Notes under the pieces: generated by a model
What the model saw: the letters and a program-made list of their open reading frames with translations, nothing else
The model's database searches: none
Told to the model about the DNA's origin: nothing
Program-made: the position numbers and the translations under genes
Shown here: piece by piece, positions 24,504-33,859 of the stretch
Layout: each line of letters starts with the position of its first letter
Position numbering within the stretch: position 1 is the first letter of the stretch
Assembly (NCBI RefSeq): GCF_900111125.1
Contig: NZ_FOGE01000018.1
Coordinates: forward strand, 43,590-107,589
Reading direction: 5' to 3'
Length of the DNA: 64,000 nucleotides
Origin: Sphingobium sp. YR768
GTDB lineage: Bacteria; Pseudomonadota; Alphaproteobacteria; Sphingomonadales; Sphingomonadaceae

Positions 24504-26243
24504 ATGACGGGTTCGCAAGAGATGATGGCACCAACGCCGACGACCGATAATCTGCCACGCCGCTTCTCGGATTTCGAGACGCTGGGCGAAGCGCTGGACT
24601 ATGCGGCGCAGGGCAAACGTGGCCTTAATTTCCATGACGCGCGCGGCAATCTGGCGCGGCCTTATCCGTTCAGCGAGTTGCGCGACGATGCCGTTGCCTG
24701 CGCGCACCGCCTGATCGCCCATGGCGTCAAGCCGCAGGATCGCGTTGCGCTGGTCGCCGAAACCGGCCCGGACTTTGCGACCTTGTTCTTCGGCATCGTC
24801 TATGCCGGCGCATGGCCGGTGCCGCTGCCGCTGCCGACCAGCTTCGGCGGCAAGGAAAGCTATATCGATCAGCTCAATGTCCAGCTTTCCAGCTGTGATC
24901 CGATGCTGTTCCTCTTCCCCAAGGAACTGGAAGAGATGGCTGGCGAATCGGGCCGCCAGAAAGCGGTCGAAAGCATCGCGTTCGAGGATTTTCTGGCGCG
25001 TGAGGCGATCCCCGTCGACCTGCCGCAGGCGCAGCCGCACGAAATCGCCTATCTGCAATATTCGAGCGGTTCGACCCGCTTCCCTCATGGCGTCGCGGTG
25101 ACGCATCATGCGCTGCTCAGCAACCTGTCGGCGCACAGCCATGGCATGGAAGTGGTGGAAAGCGATCGCTGCATCAGCTGGCTGCCCTGGTATCATGATA
25201 TGGGTCTGGTCGGCTGCTTCCTGTCGCCCGTCGCCAATCAGGTGTCGGCCGACTATATGAAGACCGAGGATTTCGCCCGCCGTCCGCTGGCCTGGCTGGA
25301 TCTGATCAGCCGGAATACCGGCACCTCGATCAGCTATTCGCCGACCTTCGGTTACGATATCTGCGCCCGCCGCATGTCCAGCCAGACCAAGGCGCAGGAT
25401 CGCTTCGACCTGTCCCGCTGGCGTTTGGCCGGTAACGGCGCCGACATGATCCGCCCCGACGTGATGCAAAGCTTCGTCGACGCCTTTGCCGATGCGGGCT
25501 TCAGCCCCAAGGCGTTCCTGCCCAGCTACGGCCTTGCCGAAGCGACGCTGGCCGTCACCATCATGCCGCCGGGCGAGGGCATCATCGTGGAACTGGTCGA
25601 GGAAACCGACCTGTCCGGTGGCGCCGCGCCCGAAGGCCGTCCGCAGCGTTTCCGTTCGATCGTCAATTGCGGCAAGCCGGCCAAGGACATGATCGTGGAA
25701 ATCCGCGACGAGGATGGCGGCCTGATGAACGAGCGTCAGATCGGCAAGGTGTGGACCACCGGGCCGAGCCTGATGGTCGGCTATTTCCGCGATCAGGAAG
25801 CGACCGACGCCTGCATGGCTGACGGCTGGCTGGACACCGGCGACATGGGCTATCTGTCCGACGGCTATCTCTACATTGTCGGCCGCGCCAAGGACATGAT
25901 CATCATCAACGGCAAGAATCACTGGCCGCAGGATATCGAATGGGCGGTGGAGCAACTCCCGGGCTTCAAGCAGGGCGATATCGCCGCCTTCGCGATCACC
26001 ACGCCCGGTGGCGAGGAAGCCCCCGCCGTGCTGGTGCATTGCCGCACGTCCGACAATGAGGAGCGGTCGCGTCTGCGCGACCAGATTCGCGAGCGGGTTC
26101 GCGCCATCACCGGCATGAACTGCGTCGTGGAACTGGTGCCGCCACGCACCCTGCCGCGCACCTCTTCGGGCAAATTGAGCCGCTCCAAGGCGCGCAATCT
26201 CTATCTGACCGGCGAAATCCGCCCCTACGACATCGCCGCCTGA
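24504..26243 (+). CDS. Fatty acyl-AMP ligase (FAAL/FadD32-like)
   Basis: A 579-residue ANL-superfamily adenylating enzyme. Motifs in order: ATP loop YSSGSTRFPHG (186-196), WLPWYHDMGLVG (typical of FAALs), SYGLAEATL, GWLDTGDMGYLSDGYLYI and the C-terminal catalytic Lys in SSGKLSR. FAALs activate fatty acids as acyl-AMP and pass them to an acyl carrier protein, not to CoA. No PKS, NRPS or carrier protein is adjacent, so the acceptor is unknown; sphingolipid or lipid-modification pathways are possible in this group. A hairpin (GCGAAACG/CGTTTCGC, 26251-26272) follows the stop. Confidence 0.85.
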   Translation: MTGSQEMMAPTPTTDNLPRRFSDFETLGEALDYAAQGKRGLNFHDARGNLARPYPFSELRDDAVACAHRLIAHGVKPQDRVALVAETGPDFATLFFGIVYAGAWPVPLPLPTSFGGKESYIDQLNVQLSSCDPMLFLFPKELEEMAGESGRQKAVESIAFEDFLAREAIPVDLPQAQPHEIAYLQYSSGSTRFPHGVAVTHHALLSNLSAHSHGMEVVESDRCISWLPWYHDMGLVGCFLSPVANQVSADYMKTEDFARRPLAWLDLISRNTGTSISYSPTFGYDICARRMSSQTKAQDRFDLSRWRLAGNGADMIRPDVMQSFVDAFADAGFSPKAFLPSYGLAEATLAVTIMPPGEGIIVELVEETDLSGGAAPEGRPQRFRSIVNCGKPAKDMIVEIRDEDGGLMNERQIGKVWTTGPSLMVGYFRDQEATDACMADGWLDTGDMGYLSDGYLYIVGRAKDMIIINGKNHWPQDIEWAVEQLPGFKQGDIAAFAITTPGGEEAPAVLVHCRTSDNEERSRLRDQIRERVRAITGMNCVVELVPPRTLPRTSSGKLSRSKARNLYLTGEIRPYDIAA

Positions 26244-26289
26244 CGGGCTGGCGAAACGAAAAAGCGTTTCGCTATCGGCAGGTTACTGA

Positions 26290-28683
26290 TTGATAACCCG
26301 TAGCTGTTACCGCAGCTGCGTGGGTAGCAAAGAGAAACAGGTCGCCGATCCGGATCGTCAGGCGCGCACATCGTTGCGGGCCATGATGGGCCTGTCGCCG
26401 GTTTCCGGCCCGGTCGGCAGCCGCGTGCTGAAGGCGCAGCTACACTCCGCCGATAGCGTGGCCGTGTTGCGCTATGGCATGAGCCTTTGTGGCTTGCTGT
26501 TCCTGTGGCAGGTCTTTTCCCGTTGCTGCCCGCCGACGGTGCTGATTGGCTGGACCGTCGCTCTGGTCGGCGCCATCGTCATCGGCGCCTTGCTGGATCG
26601 CCAGCGCCGCCGGGCGGACAATATCGGCCTGACCGCCGTCGACCTGCGCCGCCACGCGCTGGGCGCGCTGTTGCAGGGGCTGGTCTGGGCCGCCTGCATG
26701 GCGCTGCTGTCGCAATCCGGGCATATGGAGCAGCTGGTGGCGCTGTGGACGCTGGTCAGTTGCGTCATGGTATGTGGTGCCATCAGCTATGCGGCGACCC
26801 CGCTGGCGGCGGCGGCTTTCCTGCTGCCCTGCATTGCCGGATTGTTCGGCATGTTCCACGGCGGCGGCCAACTGCCGCTGCGGGCGCTGGCGACCAGCTA
26901 TGCCCTGTCGCTGCTGGTCGGCTGTTTCATCTATGCCCGCACCTTCGCCCGCCAGCATGGCACGACGGCCCAGCTTGCGGAGAAGAGCGAAGTGGTCAGC
27001 CTGCTGCTGCGCGAGTATGAGGCGGGCGGCTCCGACTGGCTGTGGCAGATCGATGCCATGCGCCGGATCAATGGCGTGTCCACGCGCTTCGCCGAAATGC
27101 TGGGCATGGCGCCGGACCAGTTGGAAGGCGCGCCGCTGGTACAGATATTGGCCGGCAGCGGCTGGGACAGCGGTCGCTTCGCCGCCGGGCTGCACAGTCT
27201 GGCCGATCATTTCAAACATCGCGAGAGTTTCAGCAATCTGGTCCTGCCGGTTGAGGTGCAGGGGCGCTGGCGCTGGTGGGAATTGTCCGCATCGCCCCGC
27301 TATGACGAAAATGGCGTCTTCATGGGCTTTCGCGGCGTCGGATCGGATGTGACGGCACAGCGCGAATCGGCAGACAAGATCGCCCAGCTGGCGCGATTCG
27401 ATCCGCTGACGGGCCTGCCCAATCGCAACCATTTGCGGGAGGCGCTGGACAAGGCGCTGGATGCCGCGCGGGGACGATCGCCCGGTTGCGGGTTCCTGAT
27501 GATCGATCTCGATCGCTTCAAGGCGATCAACGATACGCTGGGGCACCAGACGGGCGACAAGCTGCTGAGCCAGGTGGCCCTGCGCCTGTTGCAGGTATGC
27601 GGCGAAAATGAGGTGTGTGGGCGGATCGGCGGGGACGAATTTGCCGTCGTGCTGCCGCATATTCGCGACAGCGCGGCGATCCCCAGGCTGGCGTCGGCGA
27701 TTATCGGGGCGCTGTCGGCGCCCTATCAGGTTAACGAACATACGCTCTATGTGGGCGCGTCGGTAGGGTCTGCCATGTCCCCGTCGGACGGTAACGAAGC
27801 CGAAGCGCTGACCCGCAGCGCCGACCTGGCGCTCTATCGCGCGAAGGGTGAGGGCGGCGGGTTGCATTGCGCCTATGAGCCACAGTTGCATGCGCAGGCC
27901 GAGGAGCGTCGCCAATTGGAGCAGGCGTTGCGCGTGGCGCTGGAGAAAGACCAGCTTCATGTCCTGTATCAGCCGGTGGTGGATGCGGGGCAGGGAACGG
28001 TCGTCGGCTTTGAGGCGCTGGCGCGCTGGACCCATCCTGAACTGGGCCCGATCTCTCCGGCGAAGTTCGTGCCGGTGGCGGAAGAGGCAAGGCTGATTGC
28101 GCCGATCGGTGAATGGGTGTTGCGGACGGCCTGTCTGGAGGCCGCGAACTGGCCGGAAGATGTGCGCATCGCCGTCAATGTCTCGCCGGAACAACTGACC
28201 CATTCCAGCTTCGTCACGGCGGTTGTTTCGGCGCTGGCGCAGAGCGGACTGGATGCGCGCAGGCTGGAATTGGAGGTGACCGAGAGTGTCTTCATGAACG
28301 AGGATGCCGGTGCGTTGAAGGTGCTGGACCAGTTGCTGGCGCTGGGCATCCAATTGTCGCTGGACGATTTTGGCACCGGCTATAGTTCGCTCGGCTATCT
28401 CAGCCGCACGCGCTTCAACACGATCAAGATCGACCGCAGCTTCGTGGTCGGCGCGTCGAAGAATACCGCCGAGAGTCTGGCGATCATACGCGCGGTGGTT
28501 ACGCTGGCGGATAGCCTGGATATGGCGACGACGGCCGAGGGTGTGGAGACGGAAGCCGAGTTGCAGATGGTGCGGCGGCTGGGCTGCAAGAAGGTGCAGG
28601 GCTATTATTTCGGGCGGCCGATGCACGCCAAGGACGCGTCGCGGCTGTTCCCAGCAGCGCCGCAGCGGGCCATCGGGCGGTAG
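26290..28683 (+). CDS. Membrane-bound PAS-GGDEF-EAL cyclic-di-GMP protein
   Basis: Up to 797 residues from a TTG at 26290; an ATG at 26383 would give 766. Roughly six membrane helices lie in residues 60-220, followed by a PAS-like sensor (about 225-350), a GGDEF domain with intact GGDEF (near 445) and an EAL domain with intact FEALARW (near 575). Further EAL-domain signatures are VNVSPEQL and LDDFGTGYSSLGYL. Both catalytic signatures are intact, so it may both make and degrade c-di-GMP, or one domain may be regulatory. It could influence surface polysaccharide output, but no direct link is visible. Confidence 0.9.
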   Translation: MITRSCYRSCVGSKEKQVADPDRQARTSLRAMMGLSPVSGPVGSRVLKAQLHSADSVAVLRYGMSLCGLLFLWQVFSRCCPPTVLIGWTVALVGAIVIGALLDRQRRRADNIGLTAVDLRRHALGALLQGLVWAACMALLSQSGHMEQLVALWTLVSCVMVCGAISYAATPLAAAAFLLPCIAGLFGMFHGGGQLPLRALATSYALSLLVGCFIYARTFARQHGTTAQLAEKSEVVSLLLREYEAGGSDWLWQIDAMRRINGVSTRFAEMLGMAPDQLEGAPLVQILAGSGWDSGRFAAGLHSLADHFKHRESFSNLVLPVEVQGRWRWWELSASPRYDENGVFMGFRGVGSDVTAQRESADKIAQLARFDPLTGLPNRNHLREALDKALDAARGRSPGCGFLMIDLDRFKAINDTLGHQTGDKLLSQVALRLLQVCGENEVCGRIGGDEFAVVLPHIRDSAAIPRLASAIIGALSAPYQVNEHTLYVGASVGSAMSPSDGNEAEALTRSADLALYRAKGEGGGLHCAYEPQLHAQAEERRQLEQALRVALEKDQLHVLYQPVVDAGQGTVVGFEALARWTHPELGPISPAKFVPVAEEARLIAPIGEWVLRTACLEAANWPEDVRIAVNVSPEQLTHSSFVTAVVSALAQSGLDARRLELEVTESVFMNEDAGALKVLDQLLALGIQLSLDDFGTGYSSLGYLSRTRFNTIKIDRSFVVGASKNTAESLAIIRAVVTLADSLDMATTAEGVETEAELQMVRRLGCKKVQGYYFGRPMHAKDASRLFPAAPQRAIGR

Positions 28684-28685
28684 TC

Positions 28686-29435
28686 CTATCCGGCCTGAAG
28701 CTGGCGCTCGACCAAGGTCCAGAGCGTGGCGAAGGCCTTTGCCGGGGGCGATGCCGGGGCGAAGGCGCCAAGCGGTTTGCGGCGCACCGTCATTTGCTCG
28801 ATCGTGCTGGCCATGGGAATGGCGTGCCAGCCGGACTGGCTCTCAAGCGCCGCGCGGTGCAGGCTGCGGCGGCGATCGACCATCGAATAGACGGGCATGA
28901 TCGGCGCATGGCTGCCGCCGCGTTGCACGAGATAGCGGGCAACTTCCCCCATGGCGCGTTGCGACAAGGGGGAGGGGATGACCGGGATGACGATCAGGTC
29001 GGCGGCGCGCAGCACCTGTTCGCTGGTTTCTGTGAGACCGGGCGGGCAGTCGAGGATGATGCGGTCATAATCCTTGCCCAGACTGTCGATCAGCTTGGCG
29101 AGCCGCTTCTTCTTGTCCATTTCGCGGAACAGATGATCAAGGCCGCGCAGCGACGTGTCGGCGGCGATCAGGTCCAGCCCTGGCACGGTGGATGGCTGGA
29201 TCAGCTTGCGGATGTCGACATCCTTGCTGAAGATCGCCTGTGCGGCGTCGCGGCTGGTCTGGTCGGTCTGGATCAGCCAGCTCGACGCGCCTTGCGGGTC
29301 GAGATCCCAGAGTAGCGTCCGCCGTTTCGAGATGCAGGCCGACGCCCAGGCCAGATTGATCGCGAAGGTGGTCTTACCCACGCCGCCCTTGAGGCTGTAG
29401 ACGGCGATGGTCGCCAATGCCGGTTCCTTTGCCAT
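28686..29435 (-). CDS. ParA/MinD-family ATPase
   Basis: A 249-residue cytoplasmic P-loop ATPase. It has the deviant Walker A motif KGGVGKTT (residues 16-23), DLDPQGASS (Walker A') and ILDCPPGL (Walker B). No parB or chemotaxis genes are adjacent, so it is an orphan ParA whose cargo is unknown; it could position a protein complex or a plasmid-derived element. The ATG at 29435 fits the family; an upstream in-frame extension does not. It follows a hairpin (29481-29514) that separates it from the acc operon. Confidence 0.85.
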   Translation of the reverse strand: MAKEPALATIAVYSLKGGVGKTTFAINLAWASACISKRRTLLWDLDPQGASSWLIQTDQTSRDAAQAIFSKDVDIRKLIQPSTVPGLDLIAADTSLRGLDHLFREMDKKKRLAKLIDSLGKDYDRIILDCPPGLTETSEQVLRAADLIVIPVIPSPLSQRAMGEVARYLVQRGGSHAPIMPVYSMVDRRRSLHRAALESQSGWHAIPMASTIEQMTVRRKPLGAFAPASPPAKAFATLWTLVERQLQAG

Positions 29436-29480
29436 GAAGGGGAAGCTACGGCTTCCCGCCGTCAAAGCAAGGCCTCAAAT

Positions 29481-29514
29481 CAGCCTCTTGTTACGCTGGC
29501 GTGACAAGAGGCTG
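29481..29514. terminator. Hairpin between the acc operon and the ParA gene
   Basis: CAGCCTCTTGT (29481-29491) pairs perfectly with ACAAGAGGCTG (29504-29514). It lies 6 nt downstream of the arsC-like gene stop on the minus strand. There is no strong T-run, so it may be a weak terminator or RNA-stability element. Confidence 0.55.
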
Positions 29515-29519
29515 GATAA

Positions 29520-29864
29520 TCACAGGATTTCAAGAACCTTGTCCTGCGGGCGGCAGAAGCGGACGCCTTTCTCGGTTTCGACGAAAGGACGGTTCACATA
29601 GGCCGGGTTGGCGGCCATTGCGTCCAGGATCGCGTCCGCCGTCATGTCCGGCAGGCCGCGTTCTTCGGCATCGGTGCCCATCTTGCGGAGCGCTTCGGCC
29701 GGGGTCAGCCCGGCGTCGGCGAACAACTGAACCAGCTTGTCGCGGGTGAAGGGGGTCTTCAAATATTCGACCACCTCCACTTCGACGCCGGGCGTTTCCT
29801 CAAGGATCGCCAGCGTCTTGCGCGACGTCCCGCATTTGGGATTATGCCAGATGGTGGCTTTCAC
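29520..29864 (-). CDS. ArsC/Spx-family reductase (arsenate reductase-like)
   Basis: A 114-residue thioredoxin-fold protein. The active-site Cys is in [11 protein letters not shown] (Cys11), matching glutaredoxin-dependent arsenate reductases, and the later [15 protein letters not shown] segment carries the family's Arg. The GTG at 29864 overlaps the accC stop (GTGA), which favours this start over the ATG at 29888. There are no other ars genes, so the role could be a different redox function. It is probably the last gene of the aroQ-accB-accC operon. Confidence 0.82.
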   Translation of the reverse strand: MKATIWHNPKCGTSRKTLAILEETPGVEVEVVEYLKTPFTRDKLVQLFADAGLTPAEALRKMGTDAEERGLPDMTADAILDAMAANPAYVNRPFVETEKGVRFCRPQDKVLEIL

Positions 29865-31213
29865 TGGCCGTCCTGCTTTGCAAGCCATTCCTCAAGCCAC
29901 TTGATGGTATAGGCGCCGTCCAGAAATTCCGGATCGTGTAGCAGCGCCTGATGCAACGGGATGGTGGTCTTCATCCCCTCGATCACATATTCCTCCAGCG
30001 CGCGTCGCAGACGCATGATCGCGCCTTCGCGGGTGCGGCCATAGACGATCAGCTTGCCGATCATGGAGTCATAATAAGGCGGCACCTTATAGCCCTGATA
30101 CAGGCCGCTATCGACGCGGACGTGCATGCCGCCCGGGACGTGATAGCTGGTGACGGTGCCGGGCGACGGCGCGAAGGTCTTGGGATCTTCGGCGTTGATG
30201 CGGCATTCGATCGCATGACCGGTGAAGCGAATATCTTCCTGAGACACCGACAGCGGCTTGCCTTCCGCGACGCGGATTTGTTCGCGCACCAGGTCGAGGC
30301 CGGTGATCATTTCCGTCACGGGATGTTCCACCTGAAGACGGGTGTTCATCTCGATGAAGTAGAATTCGCCATTTTCCCACAGGAATTCGATCGTGCCCGC
30401 GCCGCGATAGCCCATATCGGCCATCGCGCTGGCGCAGATACCGCCGATCCGCTCACGCTCGGCCTGCGACAGGACGGGGGAGGGGGCTTCTTCCAGCACC
30501 TTCTGATGACGACGCTGGAGCGAGCAATCGCGTTCGCCAAGGTGAATGGCGTTGCCATTGCCGTCGCCGAATACCTGAATTTCGATATGGCGGGGATTAC
30601 CGAGATATTTTTCGATATAGACGGTCGCGTCGCCGAAGGCGGCCTTTGCTTCCGAACCCGCCTGCTGCATCAGCGTTTCGAGCTGGTCGGGCGAGGTGCA
30701 CACCTTCATGCCGCGACCGCCGCCGCCCGAAGCGGCCTTGATGATCACCGGATAGCCGGCGGCTTCGGCAATGATCTTGGCTTCCTCGACATCGCTGACC
30801 GCGCCGTCCGAACCGGGGACGAGCGGCAGGCCGAGCGCACCGGCAGTGCGCTTGGCTTCGATCTTGTCGCCCATGGTGCGGATATGTTCGGGCTTGGGAC
30901 CGACAAAGGCCAGCCCGTGCGCTTCCACGATTTCGGCGAACTTGGCGTTCTCCGACAGGAAGCCGTAACCGGGATGGATCGCGTCCGCGCCACTGATTTC
31001 CGCCGCCGAAATAATGGCGGCGATGTTCAGATAGCTGTCCTTGGCCGCGGGCGGCCCGATGCAGATCGCTTCGTCGGCAAGGCGCACATGCATGGCGTCG
31101 GCGTCGGCGGTGGAGTGCACCGCAACGGTCTTGATGCCCATTTCATGGCAGGCGCGGTGGATGCGAAGCGCGATCTCGCCGCGATTGGCGATCAGCAGTT
31201 TCTCGATGGCCAT
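29861..31213 (-). CDS. accC: Acetyl-CoA carboxylase biotin carboxylase subunit
   Basis: A 450-residue ATP-grasp enzyme that carboxylates biotin on AccB in the first committed step of fatty acid synthesis. Motifs visible: [12 protein letters not shown] (N-terminus), GGGGRGMKV (ATP-grasp glycine loop), [14 protein letters not shown] (metal/biotin site) and [13 protein letters not shown]. Length is typical. It follows accB by 14 nt and overlaps the arsC-like gene. Confidence 0.98.
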   Translation of the reverse strand: MAIEKLLIANRGEIALRIHRACHEMGIKTVAVHSTADADAMHVRLADEAICIGPPAAKDSYLNIAAIISAAEISGADAIHPGYGFLSENAKFAEIVEAHGLAFVGPKPEHIRTMGDKIEAKRTAGALGLPLVPGSDGAVSDVEEAKIIAEAAGYPVIIKAASGGGGRGMKVCTSPDQLETLMQQAGSEAKAAFGDATVYIEKYLGNPRHIEIQVFGDGNGNAIHLGERDCSLQRRHQKVLEEAPSPVLSQAERERIGGICASAMADMGYRGAGTIEFLWENGEFYFIEMNTRLQVEHPVTEMITGLDLVREQIRVAEGKPLSVSQEDIRFTGHAIECRINAEDPKTFAPSPGTVTSYHVPGGMHVRVDSGLYQGYKVPPYYDSMIGKLIVYGRTREGAIMRLRRALEEYVIEGMKTTIPLHQALLHDPEFLDGAYTIKWLEEWLAKQDGQ

Positions 31214-31227
31214 AAGCGGTCCGGGCC

Positions 31228-31716
31228 TTATTCGATGACGATCAGCGGCTGGTCATATTCGACCGGCTGACCGTTATCGACCAGCACGGCCTTGACCGTG
31301 CCGGCGACGGGGGCGGCGATCGCGTTCATGACCTTCATGGCTTCGACGATCAGGATGGTTTCGCCGGCGGCGACCTGCGACCCGACACGGGCAAAGGGGG
31401 GAGAGCCGGGTTCGGCCGAGAGATAGGCGGTGCCGACGATCGGCGATTTGACCACCGTGCCCGAAGGCAGGGCGGAATCGGCGGCCGGCGCAACAGGCGC
31501 TGCGGCGGCCACGGGGGCCGCGGCGACGGGTGCGGCAGCAGGCGCGGCGGCGTAGACGGGCGCGGCGGCGGACGCAGCCTTGCGCGCGACGCGGATCTTG
31601 CGGTCGCCGTCCTCAACCTCGATTTCGGTGAGGTTGGTGTCGTCCAGCAGCGCAGCGAGATCGCGCACCAGCTGTACGTCCACCTGCATTGCGCCCTTTT
31701 CTTGTTTATCGGTCAT
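31228..31716 (-). CDS. accB: Biotin carboxyl carrier protein of acetyl-CoA carboxylase
   Basis: A 162-residue carrier with an N-terminal dimerisation segment, an Ala/Pro-rich linker (about residues 47-82) and a C-terminal biotinyl domain. The biotinylated Lys is in EAMKVMN. It works with AccC and AccAD. It lies between aroQ and accC in the usual alphaproteobacterial order. Confidence 0.98.
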   Translation of the reverse strand: MTDKQEKGAMQVDVQLVRDLAALLDDTNLTEIEVEDGDRKIRVARKAASAAAPVYAAAPAAAPVAAAPVAAAAPVAPAADSALPSGTVVKSPIVGTAYLSAEPGSPPFARVGSQVAAGETILIVEAMKVMNAIAAPVAGTVKAVLVDNGQPVEYDQPLIVIE

Positions 31717-31809
31717 GTGAAGTCCCTGGCCGGTGAATATCGTTTCTGGTGCCCGCGCCTATGCGCATTTACGGCAAAGCGCAACTTTCGTGCGCCCAAA
31801 TGCGATGCG

Positions 31810-32250
31810 TTACAATTCCAGCGCGGCCTCCAGCGCCAGCATGTAGGACATGGGGCCGAAGCCCGCGATCGTGCCCTTGGCCGCCATGCCGACATAGGAT
31901 TTGTGGCGGAAAGCCTCGCGCTTGTGCGGGTTGGAGAGGTGGATTTCGATCACGGGCACGGTTATGCTCTTGATCGCGTCATGCAGGGCGATCGATGTGT
32001 GTGTATAGGCGCCGGGATTGATGATGACGGCATGGGCGCCTTCCACATGGGCTTCCTGCAACCAGTCGACCAGATAGCCTTCATGGTTGGACTGGCGGAA
32101 GACGATCTCCACATGGGCGCGGCCAGCGACATCCTCCATGCGTTCGGCAATGTCGTCCAGCGTGTCATAGCCGTAAATCTCCGGCTCGCGGGTGCCCAGC
32201 ATGTTGAGGTTCGGGCCGTTGAGAACATAGATTTTGCGCGTGTCGGCCAT
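31810..32250 (-). CDS. aroQ: Type II 3-dehydroquinate dehydratase
   Basis: A 146-residue dodecameric enzyme of the shikimate pathway. The family start [17 protein letters not shown] contains the catalytic Tyr (Tyr26, in EIYGYDT region, or Tyr26's neighbour), and [12 protein letters not shown] holds the catalytic His. The frame is open far upstream, through thiSG on the other strand, but the ATG at 32250 matches the family exactly. It is the first gene of the aroQ-accB-accC run and divergent from thiSG; the 111-bp gap shows no TPP-riboswitch features. Confidence 0.95.
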   Translation of the reverse strand: MADTRKIYVLNGPNLNMLGTREPEIYGYDTLDDIAERMEDVAGRAHVEIVFRQSNHEGYLVDWLQEAHVEGAHAVIINPGAYTHTSIALHDAIKSITVPVIEIHLSNPHKREAFRHKSYVGMAAKGTIAGFGPMSYMLALEAALEL

Positions 32251-32361
32251 GGCGAACCCTTCTGATGTTGCTTGGCGGGCAAGGCCGCCTCTATATGCGG
32301 GCCAATCCTTAGCCCTTCCCGTCTCGCCTAGTCGAGACTCCTTCTTGTCCGGGACAGCGCA

Positions 32362-33363
32362 GTGAGCATAGACGGCACCATCTCCATCCATATCAATGGC
32401 GAGCATCGCCGCATCCGCGAGGGCCTGACGCTGGCCGAACTGGCAAGCGAACTGGGTTTCGTGCCGGAAAAGGTGGCGGTGGAGCGCAATCTGGAGGTGG
32501 TGCCGCGTTCGACGCTGGCGCAGATCAAGGTCGAGGATGGCGACGAACTGGAGATCGTGCATTTTGTGGGTGGCGGCGACGTGACCGGCGTGGATGACGA
32601 TAGCTGGAGCGTGGCGGGCAAGATTTTCCGATCGCGCCTGATCGTGGGCACCGGCAAATATAAGAGCTTCGAGCAGAATGCGGCGGCGGTTGCCGCTTCC
32701 GGCGCGGAGATCGTGACCGTGGCGGTGCGCCGGGTCAATGTGAGCGACCCCAAGGCGCCGATGCTGACCGACTTTATCGATCCCAAGAAGATCACCTATC
32801 TGCCCAATACGGCCGGTTGCTTCACCGGCGAGGATGCGATCCGCACCCTGCGATTGGCGCGGGAAGCAGGCGGATGGGATCTGGTGAAGCTGGAAGTGCT
32901 GGGCGAGGCGCGGACGCTGTATCCGGATATGGTCGAGACTCTGCGCGCCACGGAAGTTCTGGCCAAGGAAGGCTTCAAGCCGATGGTCTATTGCGTGGAC
33001 GATCCGATCGCGGCCAAGCGGCTGGAGGATGCGGGCGCGGTGGCGATCATGCCTCTGGGCGCGCCGATCGGGTCGGGTCTGGGCATCCAGAACAGGGTGA
33101 CGATCCGCTTGATCGTGGAGGGCACGAAGCTGCCGGTGCTGGTGGATGCGGGTGTGGGTACGGCGTCCGAAGCGACGGTGGCGATGGAGCTGGGCTGTAC
33201 CGGCGTGCTGATGAACACTGCCATCGCCGAGGCGAAAGACCCGGTGCTGATGGCCGCCGCGATGAAGGCGGGCGTCGAGGCGGGGCGCATGGCCTATCGC
33301 GCCGGGCGGATGGGCAAGCGCATGTATGCCGATCCTTCGAGTCCGCTGGCTGGACTGATCTGA
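32362..33363 (+). CDS. thiG: Bifunctional sulfur carrier ThiS / thiazole synthase ThiG fusion
   Basis: A 333-residue fusion starting with GTG. Residues 1-72 are ThiS-like (beta-grasp, ending IVHFVGGG), residues about 82-333 are ThiG ([19 protein letters not shown] with the Schiff-base Lys, [13 protein letters not shown]). Together they make the thiazole phosphate of thiamine. In a standalone ThiS the terminal Gly-Gly must be free to become a thiocarboxylate; here it is joined to ThiG, so the carrier half may need processing, act differently, or be replaced by another ThiS. Such fusions occur in alphaproteobacteria. Confidence 0.92.
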   Translation: MSIDGTISIHINGEHRRIREGLTLAELASELGFVPEKVAVERNLEVVPRSTLAQIKVEDGDELEIVHFVGGGDVTGVDDDSWSVAGKIFRSRLIVGTGKYKSFEQNAAAVAASGAEIVTVAVRRVNVSDPKAPMLTDFIDPKKITYLPNTAGCFTGEDAIRTLRLAREAGGWDLVKLEVLGEARTLYPDMVETLRATEVLAKEGFKPMVYCVDDPIAAKRLEDAGAVAIMPLGAPIGSGLGIQNRVTIRLIVEGTKLPVLVDAGVGTASEATVAMELGCTGVLMNTAIAEAKDPVLMAAAMKAGVEAGRMAYRAGRMGKRMYADPSSPLAGLI

Positions 33364-33859
33364 AGCCGGGGCGCTGTTGCCGTTTGGATGAAGGCGCGGC
33401 GACGGGATTCTCCTACGAAGTTCACACTGTTGTCGGGCTTTTTGGGGCAAACGCGCCTGTGAAGCGCTCGCGACGCGCCTGCGAAGCGTCACTGACGCGT
33501 CGATGGGGGCAGAGGTCGCGCGTCTGTGGAGCGGCTGTTGCGCACGTGTTGGGGCATGGTCACGCGACGGGTGGGCGTGCGTTAGGCGCCTGTCGCGCGT
33601 TCGTGGCGCGCTTGCGTTGCGTGGAGGTGAAAGGTGGCGATCGGGGTCCATCGCCGGAGTAGATCAGAGCTTGGGCGAGTAGGACAGGTTGGGTGCTCAT
33701 GACCGACCGGGAGCGGTCTTTTTCTCCCCTCCCTTTTAGGGAGGGGACGGGGGTGGGTACGCCGCGCAGCGGCGTTCCGCCGTCGAGAGGTCGGAGGCTC
33801 GCTTCGCTCGCACCCACCCCAACCCCTCCCTTGAAAGGTAGGGGCTTTTTTGTCGCCCC
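33364..33859. other. Gene-free repeat-rich interval
   Basis: No gene was recognised. The interval holds a 15-bp sequence (33412-33426) whose reverse complement ACAGTGTGAACTTCG also occurs at 23757-23771. A mirror-like block of GCGCCTG/GACGCG repeats runs at about 33452-33510, and a GC-rich inverted element sits at 33718-33852 (CTCCCCTCCC, GGGAGGGG, GGGTGGGT against ACCCACCCC) whose last hairpin (33823-33845) precedes a T-run. Confidence 0.5.
33718..33852. repeat. Intergenic inverted element ending in a terminator-like hairpin
   Basis: CTCCCCTCCCTTTTAGGGAGGGGACGG forms one hairpin, GGGGGTGGGT near 33751 pairs with ACCCACCCC near 33812, and CCCCTCCCTT/AAGGTAGGGG (33823-33844) is followed by CTTTTTT. 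It could end transcription from thiSG. Confidence 0.6.

Noticed and set aside
32251..32361. TPP riboswitch upstream of thiSG
   Set aside because: The 111-bp gap lacks the CTGAGA and ACCTGA-type conserved segments.
32251..33651. Extension of the aroQ frame upstream through thiSG
   Set aside because: AroQ family similarity starts exactly at the ATG at 32250; the extension is antisense to thiSG and low complexity.
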